64,000 nt of DNA, from contig NZ_CAJYHX010000006.1 in NCBI RefSeq assembly GCF_913774285.1, positions 62,001-126,000 of the forward strand, given 5' to 3'. The stretch's first letter is position 1. Every line of letters starts with the position of its first letter. Of the stretch, positions 33,970 through 43,261 are shown piece after piece. The DNA comes from an uncultured Sphingomonas sp. Lineage in GTDB: Bacteria; Pseudomonadota; Alphaproteobacteria; Sphingomonadales; Sphingomonadaceae. The position numbers and the translations under genes are program-made. The notes beneath the pieces are model-generated. The model made no database searches and was not told the origin of the DNA. It was given only the letters and a program-made list of their open reading frames with translations.

Positions 33970-36900
33970 ATGAAGAACCTAGAAAAAAAGATCATGCAGG
34001 CGTTTGAGGATCGGATCTTCGAAGGCGCCCTGCCCGGAGAGCTGGAAGGACTGGACGAGGCCGAGCGCACCGAAGTGGCGCGGTTCGTCGCGGAAACGGC
34101 GGCGGAACGCCCGCCGCAGACCGTACGGCTCAATCTCGAAACCTATCAGGACGATGCCAGCCGCAAGATGCGGCTCGCCGTGATCAACGACGACATGCCG
34201 TTCCTGGTCGATTCGATCGCGGCGGCGATCGCCTCGTTCGACCTGAGCATCTTCCGCATCATTCACCCGATCCTGCCGGTGGAGCGCGACGCCAAGGGCG
34301 TGGTGACCGACATCGGCGAGAAGGCGAAGGATGCGTCGCCCGAGTCGATGATCTACATCGAGATGGAGCGTGCCGACGCCCGCACCCGCCGCGCGCTGAC
34401 CAGCGAGATCGAGCGCGTGCTCGAGCATGTCCGCGACGTGGTTTCCGACTGGCGCCCGCTCCAGCAGGCGCTGTCGATCGACGGCGCCCGCGTCCCCTCG
34501 CGCGAAGGCGAGGCGCTGCTGCGCTGGTTCGCCGACGATGCGATGACGCTGCTCGGCCACGAGAAATGGTCGATCACCGGCGAGAGTACCGATCAGATCG
34601 GCCTGGCCCGCTACACCCATGAAGTGCCGCTGCTCGCCGAAACGTCGCGCAAGCTGGCCGTCGACTATTTCGAGATGGGCGGCGAGATTCCGCTGCTCCT
34701 GAAGTCCAACGCCACCTCCTCGGTGCATCGCCGCGTGCCGCTCGACATCGTCGTCACGCCGCTGATGACCGGCCAGGACGTCACCGGCCTGTCGATCCAT
34801 TACGGCCTGTGGACCAGCCAGGCGCTCAACACGCCCCCGGCGATGGTGCCGATGCTGCGCGGGCGGTTGGAGATGCTCGAATCGAAGTTCGGCTTCGATC
34901 CCTCGGGCCATACCGGCAAGGCGATGACGCACGCCCTCACCGGCCTGCCGCACGACCTGACCACCGCCTTCGACCTCGAAGCGCTGGAAAGCCTGGTGCT
35001 CACCGCCATGTCGGTCGCCGATCGGCCGCGCTCGAAGCTGGTGCTGGTGCGCAGCACGCTGGGCCGCCACCTGTTCGCCTTTGTCTGGCTGCCGCGCGAG
35101 CAGGTCGCCGCCGGCCACCGCGAGACGATCGGCAACATGCTGACCGAGGCGGCGCACGCCAAGATGATCAACTGGTCGATCGCGCTCGAAGACGGCGTGC
35201 TCGCCCAGCTCCGCTACACGCTCGACCTGCGCGGCGACACGACGATGCCCGACGAGGCCGAGCTCGACGCGCGCATTGCCCGCATGGTGCGCGGTTGGGC
35301 GCCGGCGGTGGAAGCGTGCCTCAGCGACATCGCCGGCAGCGGCGCCGCCCGCCTGTCGCTGCGCCTCGCCAACGCCTTCCCCGATGTCTACCGCCTCACC
35401 CACACGCCCGAGGAAGCCGCGCAGGACATGGTGCGGATCGGCGGGCTCGAGGACGAGCATGCCCGTTCGGTGCGGATCGTGCCGCTGCAGGGCGAGCCCG
35501 GCAAATACCGGATCAAGCTCTACCGCCTGGGCGGCGCGCTGGCGCTGTCCGATGCGGTGCCGGCGTTCGAGAATTTCGGGTTCCGCGTGCTCGAGGAAGT
35601 GCCGACCGAGCTGACCAACGGCGCCTTCATCCACGACTTCAAGGTCGAGCCGGCAACGCCAAGCGCGATGCTGGACGAGGATCCGGCTACCGTTGAGGCG
35701 GCGGTGGCGGCGGTGCTGGAAGGCCGCGCCGAAAACGACCTGTTCAACCGGCTGATCGTCGAGGCGGGCCTCAGCCCGTCCGCGGTGGTGCTGCTGCGCG
35801 CCTGGTTCCGCTATCTGCGCCAGACCGGCATGCTCTACGGCCTCGGCACCGTGGTTGACGCGCTGCGCCGGGCGCCGCTGGTCGCCACCGCGCTGGTCGA
35901 GCGGTTTGAAGCCGCGCACGATCCGGCGCGCGGCGGCGATGCCGAAGCGATCGGGGATGCCGAACGCGCGATCAATCTCGGCCTCACCCAGGTCAACGCA
36001 ATCGACGACGACCGCATCCTGCGCCTGTTCAAGGGCGTGGTGCTCGCCACGCTGCGTACCAACGCCTTCGCGCCCGCCGGTGCCGAGGCACTGGCCTTCA
36101 AGCTCGATTCGGCCAAGGTGCCGGGCCTCCCCGCCCCGCTCCCCTGGCGCGAGATCTGGGTGTACAGCCCGCGTGTCGAGGGCATCCACCTGCGCGCCGG
36201 CCCGGTCGCCCGCGGCGGCCTGCGCTGGTCCGATCGCCGCGACGACTTCCGCACGGAGATCCTGGGCCTGATGAAGGCGCAGCGCGTGAAGAACGCCGTC
36301 ATCGTGCCGACCGGCGCCAAGGGCGGCTTCTATCCGAAGCATCTCCCCTCGCCCGCCATCGACCGTGACGCCTGGCTGGCCGAGGGCACCGAAAGCTATC
36401 GCATCTTCATCCGCGCGCTGCTCTCGATCACCGACAACATCGTCGCCGGCGACGTGGTCCACCCGGAGGGTGTGACCGTCCTCGACGGTAACGACCCCTA
36501 TTTCGTCGTCGCGGCGGACAAGGGCACGGCGACCTTCTCGGACGTCGCCAATGCGCTCGCAATCGAACGCAATTTCTGGCTGGGCGATGCCTTCGCCTCG
36601 GGCGGCAGCGTCGGTTACGACCACAAGGCGATGGGCATCACCGCCAAGGGCGCCTGGGTCTCGGTTCGCCGCCACTTCCTGGAAATGGGCACCGACATCC
36701 AGTCCGAGCCGGTCACCGTGGCGGGCGTGGGCGACATGTCGGGCGACGTGTTCGGCAACGGCATGCTCTTGTCCAAGGCGATCAAGCTGGTCGCGGCGTT
36801 CGACCATCGCCACATCTTCCTCGATCCCAATCCGGACCCGTCGAAGAGCTGGGAAGAGCGTGCGCGCATGTTCGCGCTGCCGCGTTCCAGCTGGGCAGAT

Positions 36901-38592
36901 TACAACCCTGATCTCATCTCCGAGGGCGGCGGCGTCTTCCCGCGTACCGAAAAGTCGATCCCGCTCAGCCCGCAGGTGAAGGCGCTGCTCGACCTCGATG
37001 TTGATAGCATCGACCCGAACGGGCTGATGATCGCGATCCTCAAGGCGCGCGTCGGGCTGCTGTGGTTCGGCGGCATCGGCACCTATCTGAAGGCGGCGAG
37101 CGAGAGCAACGGCGAGGTGGGCGATCCCGCCAACGACCGCATCCGCATCAATGCCGAGCAGGTGCGCGCGCAGGTGGTCGGCGAAGGCGCCAACCTCGGC
37201 GTGACGCAGGCGGCGCGCATCGCGTTCGCCCGCAACGGCGGCCGCCTCAACACCGACTTCATCGACAATTCGGCGGGCGTCGACTGCTCGGATAATGAGG
37301 TCAACATCAAGATCGCGCTCAACCGCGAGATGATCGAAGGGCGCCTCGGCTTCGAGGATCGCAACACGCTGCTCGCCTCGATGACCGACGATGTCGCGCA
37401 CCTGGTGCTGGAGGACAACCGCCTCCAGACCCTGGCGCTTTCCTTCATGGAGAATGACGGCGCGCTCGACCTGCCCAGCTATGTGCGGGTGATCGAGATC
37501 CTGGAGGCAAGCGGCCGGCTCGACCGCGGCGTCGAGGGGCTGGGCTCGAACGAGGATCTGCTGCGCCGCGCCCAGGACGGCCGCGGGCTCACCCGGCCGG
37601 AGCTGGCGGTGCTGCTCGCCTCGGCCAAGCTGGCGCTGCAGGACGCGATCGAACAGGGCGAGCTCGGCCATGACGCCGCGCTGGTCGGCGATCTCCACGC
37701 CGCATTCCCACGCGCGATGCAGGAACGCTTCGGCAAGGCGATCGACGAGCATCGCCTCCGTAACGAGATCGTCGCGACCAAGCTCGCCAACCGCGTGGTG
37801 AACCGCCTCGGCGTGCTCCACCCGTTCGAGCTCGCCGAGGAAGAAGGCGCGTCCATGCGCGACATCGCGGCGATGTTCGTCGTGGCGGAGCGGCTGCTGG
37901 GGCTCCCGGCGCTGTGGGAAGCGGTGGAAACCGCCGAGATCAGCGAGGGCGCCCGCGTCGCGCTGCTCGACGAGCTGGCGGTGGCGGTCCGCGGCCAGAT
38001 TGCCGATCTGCTGCGCATCACCCGCCCGGGCGCCAGCCCGGCCGAGGTGATCGCCCGCCTGCAGCCGGGTATCGACGCGCTGGGCCGTGAGACCAAGAGC
38101 CTGATGCTCACCGAGGTGCGCGCCCAGGCCGATCGGATCTGCGGCAAGCTCACCGCCGCGGGCGCGCCGCACGAACTGGTCGACCGCGTGGTCCATGTGT
38201 TCGAGCTGGACGGCTGCATCGGTCTCGCCGACCTCGGCCAGCGCAGCGGGGTCGACGAGGTGGTGCTCACCCGCGCCTTCACCGCGCTCGGCCAGGCGCT
38301 CGGCCTCGACTGGGCGCAGGCGACCGCGGCGCGGATCACCACCGGCGATGTGTGGGAGCGCCTGCTGATCGCCGGCCTCGCCCGCGACTTCCAGCAGCTG
38401 CGGCTGGACTTCCTCGGCCGTGTCGATGGGCAGGACCCGCAGGCGGCGGTGGACGCGTGGCTCGCCGAGCACCGCGCCCGCGTCGAGCAGTTCAGCGCGC
38501 TGGTGCGGCGTGCGCGCCAGTCGGCGGTGCCGAACGCGGCGATGCTCGCGCAGATCGCGGGGCAAGCACGCGTTCTGCTCGGGCGGGAGTGA
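33970..38592 (+). CDS. NAD-dependent glutamate dehydrogenase (180-kDa type)
   Basis: Catalyses L-glutamate plus NAD+ to 2-oxoglutarate plus ammonia and NADH, mainly in amino-acid catabolism. The 1540-residue protein is of the large Bac_GDH family (about 1600). An N-terminal regulatory region contains ACT-like parts, the catalytic domain contains GAKGGFYPKHLP, and the dinucleotide-binding part contains VVGEGANLGVTQAAR. A C-terminal helical extension follows. The ATG at 33970 follows a weak GGAG and is preferred over TTG 33934. It is one of the longest genes of the window and fully intact. Such enzymes are usually allosterically controlled. Confidence 0.95.
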   Translation: MKNLEKKIMQAFEDRIFEGALPGELEGLDEAERTEVARFVAETAAERPPQTVRLNLETYQDDASRKMRLAVINDDMPFLVDSIAAAIASFDLSIFRIIHPILPVERDAKGVVTDIGEKAKDASPESMIYIEMERADARTRRALTSEIERVLEHVRDVVSDWRPLQQALSIDGARVPSREGEALLRWFADDAMTLLGHEKWSITGESTDQIGLARYTHEVPLLAETSRKLAVDYFEMGGEIPLLLKSNATSSVHRRVPLDIVVTPLMTGQDVTGLSIHYGLWTSQALNTPPAMVPMLRGRLEMLESKFGFDPSGHTGKAMTHALTGLPHDLTTAFDLEALESLVLTAMSVADRPRSKLVLVRSTLGRHLFAFVWLPREQVAAGHRETIGNMLTEAAHAKMINWSIALEDGVLAQLRYTLDLRGDTTMPDEAELDARIARMVRGWAPAVEACLSDIAGSGAARLSLRLANAFPDVYRLTHTPEEAAQDMVRIGGLEDEHARSVRIVPLQGEPGKYRIKLYRLGGALALSDAVPAFENFGFRVLEEVPTELTNGAFIHDFKVEPATPSAMLDEDPATVEAAVAAVLEGRAENDLFNRLIVEAGLSPSAVVLLRAWFRYLRQTGMLYGLGTVVDALRRAPLVATALVERFEAAHDPARGGDAEAIGDAERAINLGLTQVNAIDDDRILRLFKGVVLATLRTNAFAPAGAEALAFKLDSAKVPGLPAPLPWREIWVYSPRVEGIHLRAGPVARGGLRWSDRRDDFRTEILGLMKAQRVKNAVIVPTGAKGGFYPKHLPSPAIDRDAWLAEGTESYRIFIRALLSITDNIVAGDVVHPEGVTVLDGNDPYFVVAADKGTATFSDVANALAIERNFWLGDAFASGGSVGYDHKAMGITAKGAWVSVRRHFLEMGTDIQSEPVTVAGVGDMSGDVFGNGMLLSKAIKLVAAFDHRHIFLDPNPDPSKSWEERARMFALPRSSWADYNPDLISEGGGVFPRTEKSIPLSPQVKALLDLDVDSIDPNGLMIAILKARVGLLWFGGIGTYLKAASESNGEVGDPANDRIRINAEQVRAQVVGEGANLGVTQAARIAFARNGGRLNTDFIDNSAGVDCSDNEVNIKIALNREMIEGRLGFEDRNTLLASMTDDVAHLVLEDNRLQTLALSFMENDGALDLPSYVRVIEILEASGRLDRGVEGLGSNEDLLRRAQDGRGLTRPELAVLLASAKLALQDAIEQGELGHDAALVGDLHAAFPRAMQERFGKAIDEHRLRNEIVATKLANRVVNRLGVLHPFELAEEEGASMRDIAAMFVVAERLLGLPALWEAVETAEISEGARVALLDELAVAVRGQIADLLRITRPGASPAEVIARLQPGIDALGRETKSLMLTEVRAQADRICGKLTAAGAPHELVDRVVHVFELDGCIGLADLGQRSGVDEVVLTRAFTALGQALGLDWAQATAARITTGDVWERLLIAGLARDFQQLRLDFLGRVDGQDPQAAVDAWLAEHRARVEQFSALVRRARQSAVPNAAMLAQIAGQARVLLGRE

Positions 38593-38620
38593 TCTGAGCT
38601 ACTTCCCGTTACCTTAAGTC

Positions 38621-38771
38621 CCCCTCCCGCTTGCGGGAGGGGTTAGGGGAGGGTGTGTAAGGGTAGCAGGCGATCCGCTGAAATGAATGGCGTACAAACC
38701 AGCGCTTCTTCGCCCGCAGCCATCGCTTGCAGCACACACCCTCCCCCTACCCCTCCCGCAAGCGGGAGGGG
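38621..38771. repeat. Paired REP-type inverted repeat
   Basis: Two arms of 38 bases (38621-38658 and 38734-38771) are near-perfect inverted copies. Each contains the short palindrome CCCCTCCCGC/GCGGGAGGGG, and they are separated by about 75 bases between the end of NAD-GDH and the Nudix gene stop. This is the typical placement of REP/BIME elements between convergent genes; they may terminate transcripts or stabilise mRNA. Confidence 0.8.
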
Positions 38772-38790
38772 AGAATAGAAGAAGAAGGCG

Positions 38791-39231
38791 CTAGCCTTCG
38801 AGCGCCGCGAGCATCTCGAGCAGGTCCTCCGGGAAGATCGCCTCGTCATGCGCGGCGATCTCCTCGCGCGTGAACCAGCGCCACCCGCGCATCACCCGCT
38901 GCTCCAGCGCGGTATGGCCGCCGGTCTCGATCGCCTCCACCTCAGTGCGGACGACGAAATAGCGCTCGTCCGCCCACACCGGCACGCCTTCGATCGTCAC
39001 GAATTCGACGATCCGCTGCGTCACCTCGAGTCCGGGATCGGCCCGGATGCCGGTCTCCTCCCAAAGCTCGCGCCGGGCGGCGGCCTCATAGCTCTCGCCC
39101 GGATCGACCGCGCCGCCCGGCGTGCACCAGAAGGGCGGCCGGTCGCTGGGATCGAAACGGAACAGCAACACCCGCCGCGCACGATCGAGCAGCAGGATCC
39201 GCGCCGCAGGGCGCGCGATACGCGTGCTCAT
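38791..39231 (-). CDS. Nudix hydrolase
   Basis: A 146-residue Nudix-family pyrophosphohydrolase. The Nudix box is present (G40 to E59: GGAVDPGESYEAAARRELWE plus ETGI), with the catalytic Glu residues at 55, 58 and 59. The N-terminal part, RILLLDRARRVLLFRFDPSD, places it near mutator- or ADP-ribose-type members; the substrate cannot be defined. It is coupled to the upstream BolA gene through a 4-base overlap (ATGA). Confidence 0.9.
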   Translation of the reverse strand: MSTRIARPAARILLLDRARRVLLFRFDPSDRPPFWCTPGGAVDPGESYEAAARRELWEETGIRADPGLEVTQRIVEFVTIEGVPVWADERYFVVRTEVEAIETGGHTALEQRVMRGWRWFTREEIAAHDEAIFPEDLLEMLAALEG

Positions 39232-39512
39232 TCGCCCGGCGCGGTCGCCTTGATCGCCAGCGCGTGGATGCGCGTGGCGAGCAGGTCGGCGAGCGCATGG
39301 TTGACCTTGCGCTGGCGGGCGACGCGGTTGAGCCCGGCGAATTCGGGGCTCTCGATGGTGACGGAGAAGTGCGTTTCGCCCGTGCCGTCATCGCCCAGAT
39401 GCCCGCGATGCTGGGCGCTGTCGTTGCTGACATGGAGCTGGGAGGGAGCGAGCGCGGTGCGCAGGCGTTCGGCGATAAGATCGGCCAGAGGGCCGGTGGC
39501 GAGGTCGGTCAT
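39228..39512 (-). CDS. BolA family protein
   Basis: A 94-residue BolA/IbaG-type protein, thought to work with monothiol glutaredoxins in iron-sulfur trafficking and in stress morphology. Visible signature parts are HFSVTIESPEFAGLNRVARQRKVNHAL followed by IHALAIKATAP. The conserved His near residue 48 could help bind a [2Fe-2S] cluster. It is divergent from the J-protein gene across 35 bases, an arrangement common upstream of cobS in alphaproteobacteria. Confidence 0.92.
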   Translation of the reverse strand: MTDLATGPLADLIAERLRTALAPSQLHVSNDSAQHRGHLGDDGTGETHFSVTIESPEFAGLNRVARQRKVNHALADLLATRIHALAIKATAPGE

Positions 39513-39547
39513 CGCGCCTATATAGGCGGTTTGCTCGAGGGAGTCGC

Positions 39548-40159
39548 GTGGCTAGCCGTCCGCCGAAGAAGGATCGTCCGAATGCCCGTTTCCACGGTCG
39601 CGTGGAAGCGGAGGGAAGAATGTGCGCAGAGCCGGGCTGCAATGCCGCCGGCGAGTTCCGCGCGCCGCCGCTGGAAGGCGCGCGCAGCGGCTTCGACGGG
39701 CCGCCGCCGTTCCGCTGGCTGTGCCTCGACCATGTCCGCGCGTTCAATTCGGGCTACAATTTCTTCTCGGGGATGAGCCCGGAGGAAATCCACGAGGCGC
39801 AGCGCCCGATCGCCGGCTGGGAGCGCGAGACGCGCGCGTTCAGCGCCAACCCGGACGTGCCGCCACGCTGGGCCGACTTCGCCGACCCGCTCGACGCGAT
39901 CGGCGCGCGCTTCCGCGACCGGATGAAGGATCGCGGCGAGCGCAAGGACGGGCGTCCGCTCTCCGGCGCGGATCGCGATGCGCTGAAGGTGCTCGATCTG
40001 GAGATCGACTGCGACCGGACGGCGCTGCGCAAGCGCTATTCGGAGCTGGTTCGGAAATACCATCCTGACCGGAATGGCGGCGACCGCAGCCACGAGGCGC
40101 GGCTGCAGCGGGTGATCGCGGCGTATCAGCAGTTGAAGGGGTCGGCGGCCTTCGCCTGA
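39548..40159 (+). CDS. DnaJ-like J-domain protein
   Basis: A 203-residue protein with an unrelated N-terminal region and a C-terminal J domain (about residues 145-200). The J domain contains the HPD motif in VRKYHPDRNGGD, needed to stimulate DnaK ATPase. A CAEPGCNAAGEFRAP segment near residues 25-40 may be a metal-binding knuckle. The start is GTG 39548 (ATG alternatives would cut the N-terminal region). J-proteins of this kind lie beside cobS in many alphaproteobacteria, and a chaperone role for the cobaltochelatase-like complex is plausible. Confidence 0.88.
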   Translation: MASRPPKKDRPNARFHGRVEAEGRMCAEPGCNAAGEFRAPPLEGARSGFDGPPPFRWLCLDHVRAFNSGYNFFSGMSPEEIHEAQRPIAGWERETRAFSANPDVPPRWADFADPLDAIGARFRDRMKDRGERKDGRPLSGADRDALKVLDLEIDCDRTALRKRYSELVRKYHPDRNGGDRSHEARLQRVIAAYQQLKGSAAFA

Positions 40160-40172
40160 AGGCCGCGCCGGA

Positions 40173-40640
40173 TCAGACTTCCGCGTCCGCCGTCAGCCGG
40201 CGCGCGACCACTTCGAGTTGCTCGGCCACCGCGGACCAACCCTGCTCGAACCCCATTTCGCGGTGCGTATTACAGCTTTCCTGCGACCAGTGCCGCGCGC
40301 TGGCGCGGTAGCGGGTTCGTGGCCCCTCGGGCTCGAACGACCAGGTGCCGACCATGAACGGCGCCTGCGGGATCCATCCCACCCGGAACGCATCGGTGGA
40401 CACGACGCGGCGCCCCGGGACGACCTCCAGGATCACGCCTTCCAGCCGCTGCTCCTCGCCGTTGGGGCCGCGCATGATCATCGCGCTACGGCCGCCGGAG
40501 CGCAGATCCTGCTCGATCAATTGGGTGGTCCAGGGCCGCGGGCACCACCATTCCTCAAGATGATCGGTGAAGGCGCGCCAGCAGGGCTCGACCGGGGCGT
40601 CGATCAGGCGCTCGACGAACAGTTCCAGCAGATCGCTCAT
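40173..40640 (-). CDS. SRPBCC / AHSA1-family protein
   Basis: A 155-residue protein with the helix-grip fold of the START/Bet v 1-like (SRPBCC) superfamily, of the AHSA1 branch. It contains FVERLIDAPVEPCWRAFTDHLEEWW, GWIPQAPFMVGTWSF and EMGFEQGWSAVAEQL. These domains bind small hydrophobic ligands. It is the last gene of a minus-strand operon (40173-43182) and overlaps the upstream VOC gene by 4 bases. The ligand is unknown. Confidence 0.85.
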   Translation of the reverse strand: MSDLLELFVERLIDAPVEPCWRAFTDHLEEWWCPRPWTTQLIEQDLRSGGRSAMIMRGPNGEEQRLEGVILEVVPGRRVVSTDAFRVGWIPQAPFMVGTWSFEPEGPRTRYRASARHWSQESCNTHREMGFEQGWSAVAEQLEVVARRLTADAEV

Positions 40641-41422
40641 GCCTGTACCTCCGCGCCGCTCACTAGGCCGAAGACCGCGCCGTCGGGATCCACCGCCTGC
40701 AGCACCCGCTCGCCGCCCGGCACATCCATCGGCTCCATGACCACGGTCCCGCCCGCTGCTTCGACCAGCCCTTTCGCCTGATCCACATCGTCGATCCGGA
40801 AGTAGAACCCCCAGCCCGGCTTCGCACCCGGCGGCGCCCGCATGATCGCGCCGATCGGCTCGCCGCCTTCGTGGCCGATAAAGCTGTATTCGCCCATCTC
40901 GCCCATCGGCATGCCGCCCATCCGGGTGAGGCCGAACTGGCGGTGGTAGAAGCCCAGCGCGCCCTCGGCGTCGGGTGCTAGCAACTCGTTCCAGCCGACA
41001 TGGCCGAGCCCTCGCCGCTGATAGACGGTGCTGGTCGCCCCCTCGGTCGCCCCGCGCATCACATAGAAGGGAATGCCCTGCGGATCCGTGAGCATCGCGA
41101 TCCGCCCCACCCCGGCCGCATCCCAGGCGGGCACCAGCACCTTGCCGCCCTCGGCGACGATGCCCGCTACGCTCGCATCGACATCGTCGACCCCGAAATA
41201 GGCGAGCCAGGTCGGGCTCGCCCCCGCCGCCAGCATGGCATCGTCGAGCTGCAGCATGCCGCCCGCATTGCCGTCCGGTGCCACGATCATGCGATAATCA
41301 GGGCCACCCGGCGGCGGTGCAGCCACCTGCCAGCCGACCACTGCGCCATAGAAAGCCGCTGCCTTGTCCGCGTCGCGCGTCATCAGTTCGTACCAGATGA
41401 TTTCGCCCTGCCGGTTGGTCAT
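40637..41422 (-). CDS. VOC-family protein, two glyoxalase-like domains
   Basis: A 261-residue vicinal-oxygen-chelate protein with two consecutive beta-alpha-beta-beta-beta modules. The first starts IIWYELMTRDADKAAAFYGAVVGW and the second HVGWNELLAPDAEGALGFYHRQFG. Such proteins include glyoxalases, dioxygenases and resistance proteins; the metal ligands are not clear enough to name one. It overlaps the downstream SRPBCC gene. Placement next to a GST and another VOC protein points to detoxification. Confidence 0.88.
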   Translation of the reverse strand: MTNRQGEIIWYELMTRDADKAAAFYGAVVGWQVAAPPPGGPDYRMIVAPDGNAGGMLQLDDAMLAAGASPTWLAYFGVDDVDASVAGIVAEGGKVLVPAWDAAGVGRIAMLTDPQGIPFYVMRGATEGATSTVYQRRGLGHVGWNELLAPDAEGALGFYHRQFGLTRMGGMPMGEMGEYSFIGHEGGEPIGAIMRAPPGAKPGWGFYFRIDDVDQAKGLVEAAGGTVVMEPMDVPGGERVLQAVDPDGAVFGLVSGAEVQA

Positions 41423-41441
41423 GTCTCGCTTTCTCCTGCCG

Positions 41442-41798
41442 TCAGCCGTCGCCGCGATCGACGATCGGCTCGAATCCGCCCCAGAACATGCGCTTGCCGT
41501 CGAACGGCATCGTCCGCCCCTGCATCTCGGGGGCTTCCATCAGCTTGCCCCAGCCGGCATCCCGCGTCGGCTTGTCGGGCCACAGCACCCAGGCGAAAAC
41601 CACGGCCTCCCCCGCCCCGGCCAGCGTCGCGCGGTAGAAGTCGGTGGCGGTGCCGTGCGGCACGTCCTCGCTCCACGTCTCCATCACCCGCGTCGCGCCG
41701 AAGTTGAGGAACAGCTCGGCCGTCACTTCTGACAGCACGCGATATTCTTCCTTCTTCGCCTCGGGCACCGGGATCACATATCCATCGAGATAGGCCAT
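41442..41798 (-). CDS. DUF1428 family protein
   Basis: A 118-residue protein of the DUF1428 family with a ferredoxin-like alpha/beta (dimeric barrel) fold. It contains GYVIPVPEAKKEEYRVLSEV, the conserved ETWSEDVPHGTATDF, and GKRMFWGGFEPIVDRG at the end. The family is uncharacterised. It lies 12 bases downstream of the GST gene and 19 bases before the VOC gene, in the same operon. Confidence 0.9.
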   Translation of the reverse strand: MAYLDGYVIPVPEAKKEEYRVLSEVTAELFLNFGATRVMETWSEDVPHGTATDFYRATLAGAGEAVVFAWVLWPDKPTRDAGWGKLMEAPEMQGRTMPFDGKRMFWGGFEPIVDRGDG

Positions 41799-41810
41799 GG
41801 TCGCGCTCCC

Positions 41811-42482
41811 TCAGGCAGGTTCGGGCATCTCGCTCCGCAGGTCCTCGAGCTGCGCCGCGATCGCTGCACCGAAAGCAGGGCGTGCGAGACAGCGCCGCTG
41901 ATAGGCCGCCAGCGCCGGGTGCGCGGCGAGCATGTCCGTATGGTCGAGCATCCGCAGCGCCGAGGCCATCAGCAGGTCCCCAGCGGTGAAGCGGCCCTCC
42001 AGATAGTCGCGGTCGCCCAGGGCCGCGGCAAGGTGGCCGAGCCGCTTGTCGACATCCGCGACCAGGCCGGGCCGGCGGAGCCGCGCCCATTCTTCGCCTT
42101 GCGCGAACCTGTCGACCGTGGCGAGTTCCATCAGCATCGGCTCGACGCTGTTGAGTGCCGCTACCGTCCAGCTTAGCGCCCGTGCCCGGCCAACGGGATC
42201 ACGCGGCAGCAGCGTCTCGGAGCGCTCGGCGATGTGCAGCACGATCGCCCCGGATTCGAACATCCGCACCGCGCCTTCGCGATAGGCGGGCACCTGCCCG
42301 AACGGCTGTTCGGCGAAATAGGCCGCCGGCCGGTCCACCGTGCTGATCGGATCGGTGCGATAGCCGATCCCTGCCTCCTCCAGCGCCCAGCGCACGCGGA
42401 AGTCGCGGACATGGCCACGCGCGAAGTCCGGCACCCAGTCCAGCGTGACGATCTCGATCGGGCTTTCGGAAACCACGGGCAT
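41811..42482 (-). CDS. Glutathione S-transferase family protein
   Basis: A 223-residue cytoplasmic GST. The N-terminal thioredoxin-like domain contains VRWALEEAGIGYRTDPIS, PFGQVPAYREGAVRMFESGAI and a cis-Pro. The C-terminal helical domain includes TAGDLLMASALRML, typical of the GST core. It conjugates glutathione to electrophiles or acts as a binding protein. It belongs to the six-gene operon with DUF1428 and VOC proteins. Confidence 0.9.
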   Translation of the reverse strand: MPVVSESPIEIVTLDWVPDFARGHVRDFRVRWALEEAGIGYRTDPISTVDRPAAYFAEQPFGQVPAYREGAVRMFESGAIVLHIAERSETLLPRDPVGRARALSWTVAALNSVEPMLMELATVDRFAQGEEWARLRRPGLVADVDKRLGHLAAALGDRDYLEGRFTAGDLLMASALRMLDHTDMLAAHPALAAYQRRCLARPAFGAAIAAQLEDLRSEMPEPA

Positions 42483-42500
42483 GCCATCCTCTCCTCCGGT

Positions 42501-42731
42501 TCAGATATCGCCTTCGCGCTTCGCACCCTTGAGCAGCGCGACGATCGCCATGGCGTGGCCGTGGCCCAGCCCGAACTGCGCCTTGAGGTCGGCGACGATC
42601 GCCCCCGCCTTCACGCCCGCGCGCAGGCCAGCGGCATCCGCCCAGCCCTTTTCGGCGGCGTAGCTGCGGAAATCGTCGGGGCTGCGGCCGGTCTTGGCCT
42701 GGATGTTGTCGAGATAGGCCTGGAACGACAT
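42501..42731 (-). CDS. DUF4287 family protein
   Basis: A 76-residue protein of the DUF4287 family: MSFQAYLDNIQAKTGRSPDD, then WADAAGLRAGVKAGAIVADLK and GLGHGHAMAIVALLKG. These small domains often accompany VOC proteins or AHSA1 domains, including as fusions. No biochemical function is established. It is the second gene of the operon. Confidence 0.9.
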   Translation of the reverse strand: MSFQAYLDNIQAKTGRSPDDFRSYAAEKGWADAAGLRAGVKAGAIVADLKAQFGLGHGHAMAIVALLKGAKREGDI

Positions 42732-42750
42732 CGTCGGTCTCCTCCTCGGT

Positions 42751-43182
42751 TCAGGCCGGCTCCGCCTGTGCCATCACCTTGGCAGCGGCGGCCATGTCCA
42801 TGTGGAACGGCTCGAAGATATGCCCGTCGGGATCGGTGAAGGTGCGGCCGTACATGAACCCCATGTCCTGCACCGGGCGGATGTCTCCCGATCCGCCGGC
42901 CGCCGCCGCTTTCTCGACCAGCGCATCGACCGCGGCGCGATCGTCGAGCGGCAGCGCGATCAGCACCTCCGTTGTCGCGGTCGCATCGGCGACGGCGCGC
43001 GGCGTGAAGGTCTGGAAGAAGTCGCGGTGGAGCAGCATGAAGGTGAGCGTTTCGGACAGCACCATCGCGCTCGCGGTCGGCCCGCTGAACTGCGGGTTCT
43101 TGGTACAGCCGATCGCTTCGTAGAAGGCGGTCGCGCGCGGCACATCGGCCACCGGCAGGTTCACGAACACGGCGTTCGGCAT
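42751..43182 (-). CDS. VOC-family (glyoxalase/bleomycin resistance-like) protein
   Basis: A 143-residue VOC protein, the first gene of the operon. It starts AVFVNLPVADVPRATAFYEAIG, with a central metal-ligand region (TFMLLHRDFF) and a C-terminal GRTFTDPDGHIFEPFHMDM. The last part matches the lactoylglutathione-lyase-like group in which Glu and His bind a metal. It diverges from the HxlR-type regulator across about 79 bases that should contain both promoters. Confidence 0.9.
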   Translation of the reverse strand: MPNAVFVNLPVADVPRATAFYEAIGCTKNPQFSGPTASAMVLSETLTFMLLHRDFFQTFTPRAVADATATTEVLIALPLDDRAAVDALVEKAAAAGGSGDIRPVQDMGFMYGRTFTDPDGHIFEPFHMDMAAAAKVMAQAEPA

Positions 43183-43261
43183 CGCTGTCTCTCCCCTTTG
43201 TGCAGCGCTTTCGAGTCGCGCGCTGCTTGATTCGTGCCGCGCCTGATCCTAAAAAACAACC

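Noticed and set aside
33979..38565. A very long open frame antisense to the glutamate dehydrogenase
   Set aside because: High-GC codon structure leaves the opposite frame open; its content is low-complexity and has no domain, while the sense protein is a clear NAD-GDH.
38621..38771. Possible CRISPR array because of repeated GC-rich units
   Set aside because: Only two arms in inverted orientation, no regular spacers, no cas genes; it is a REP-type pair.
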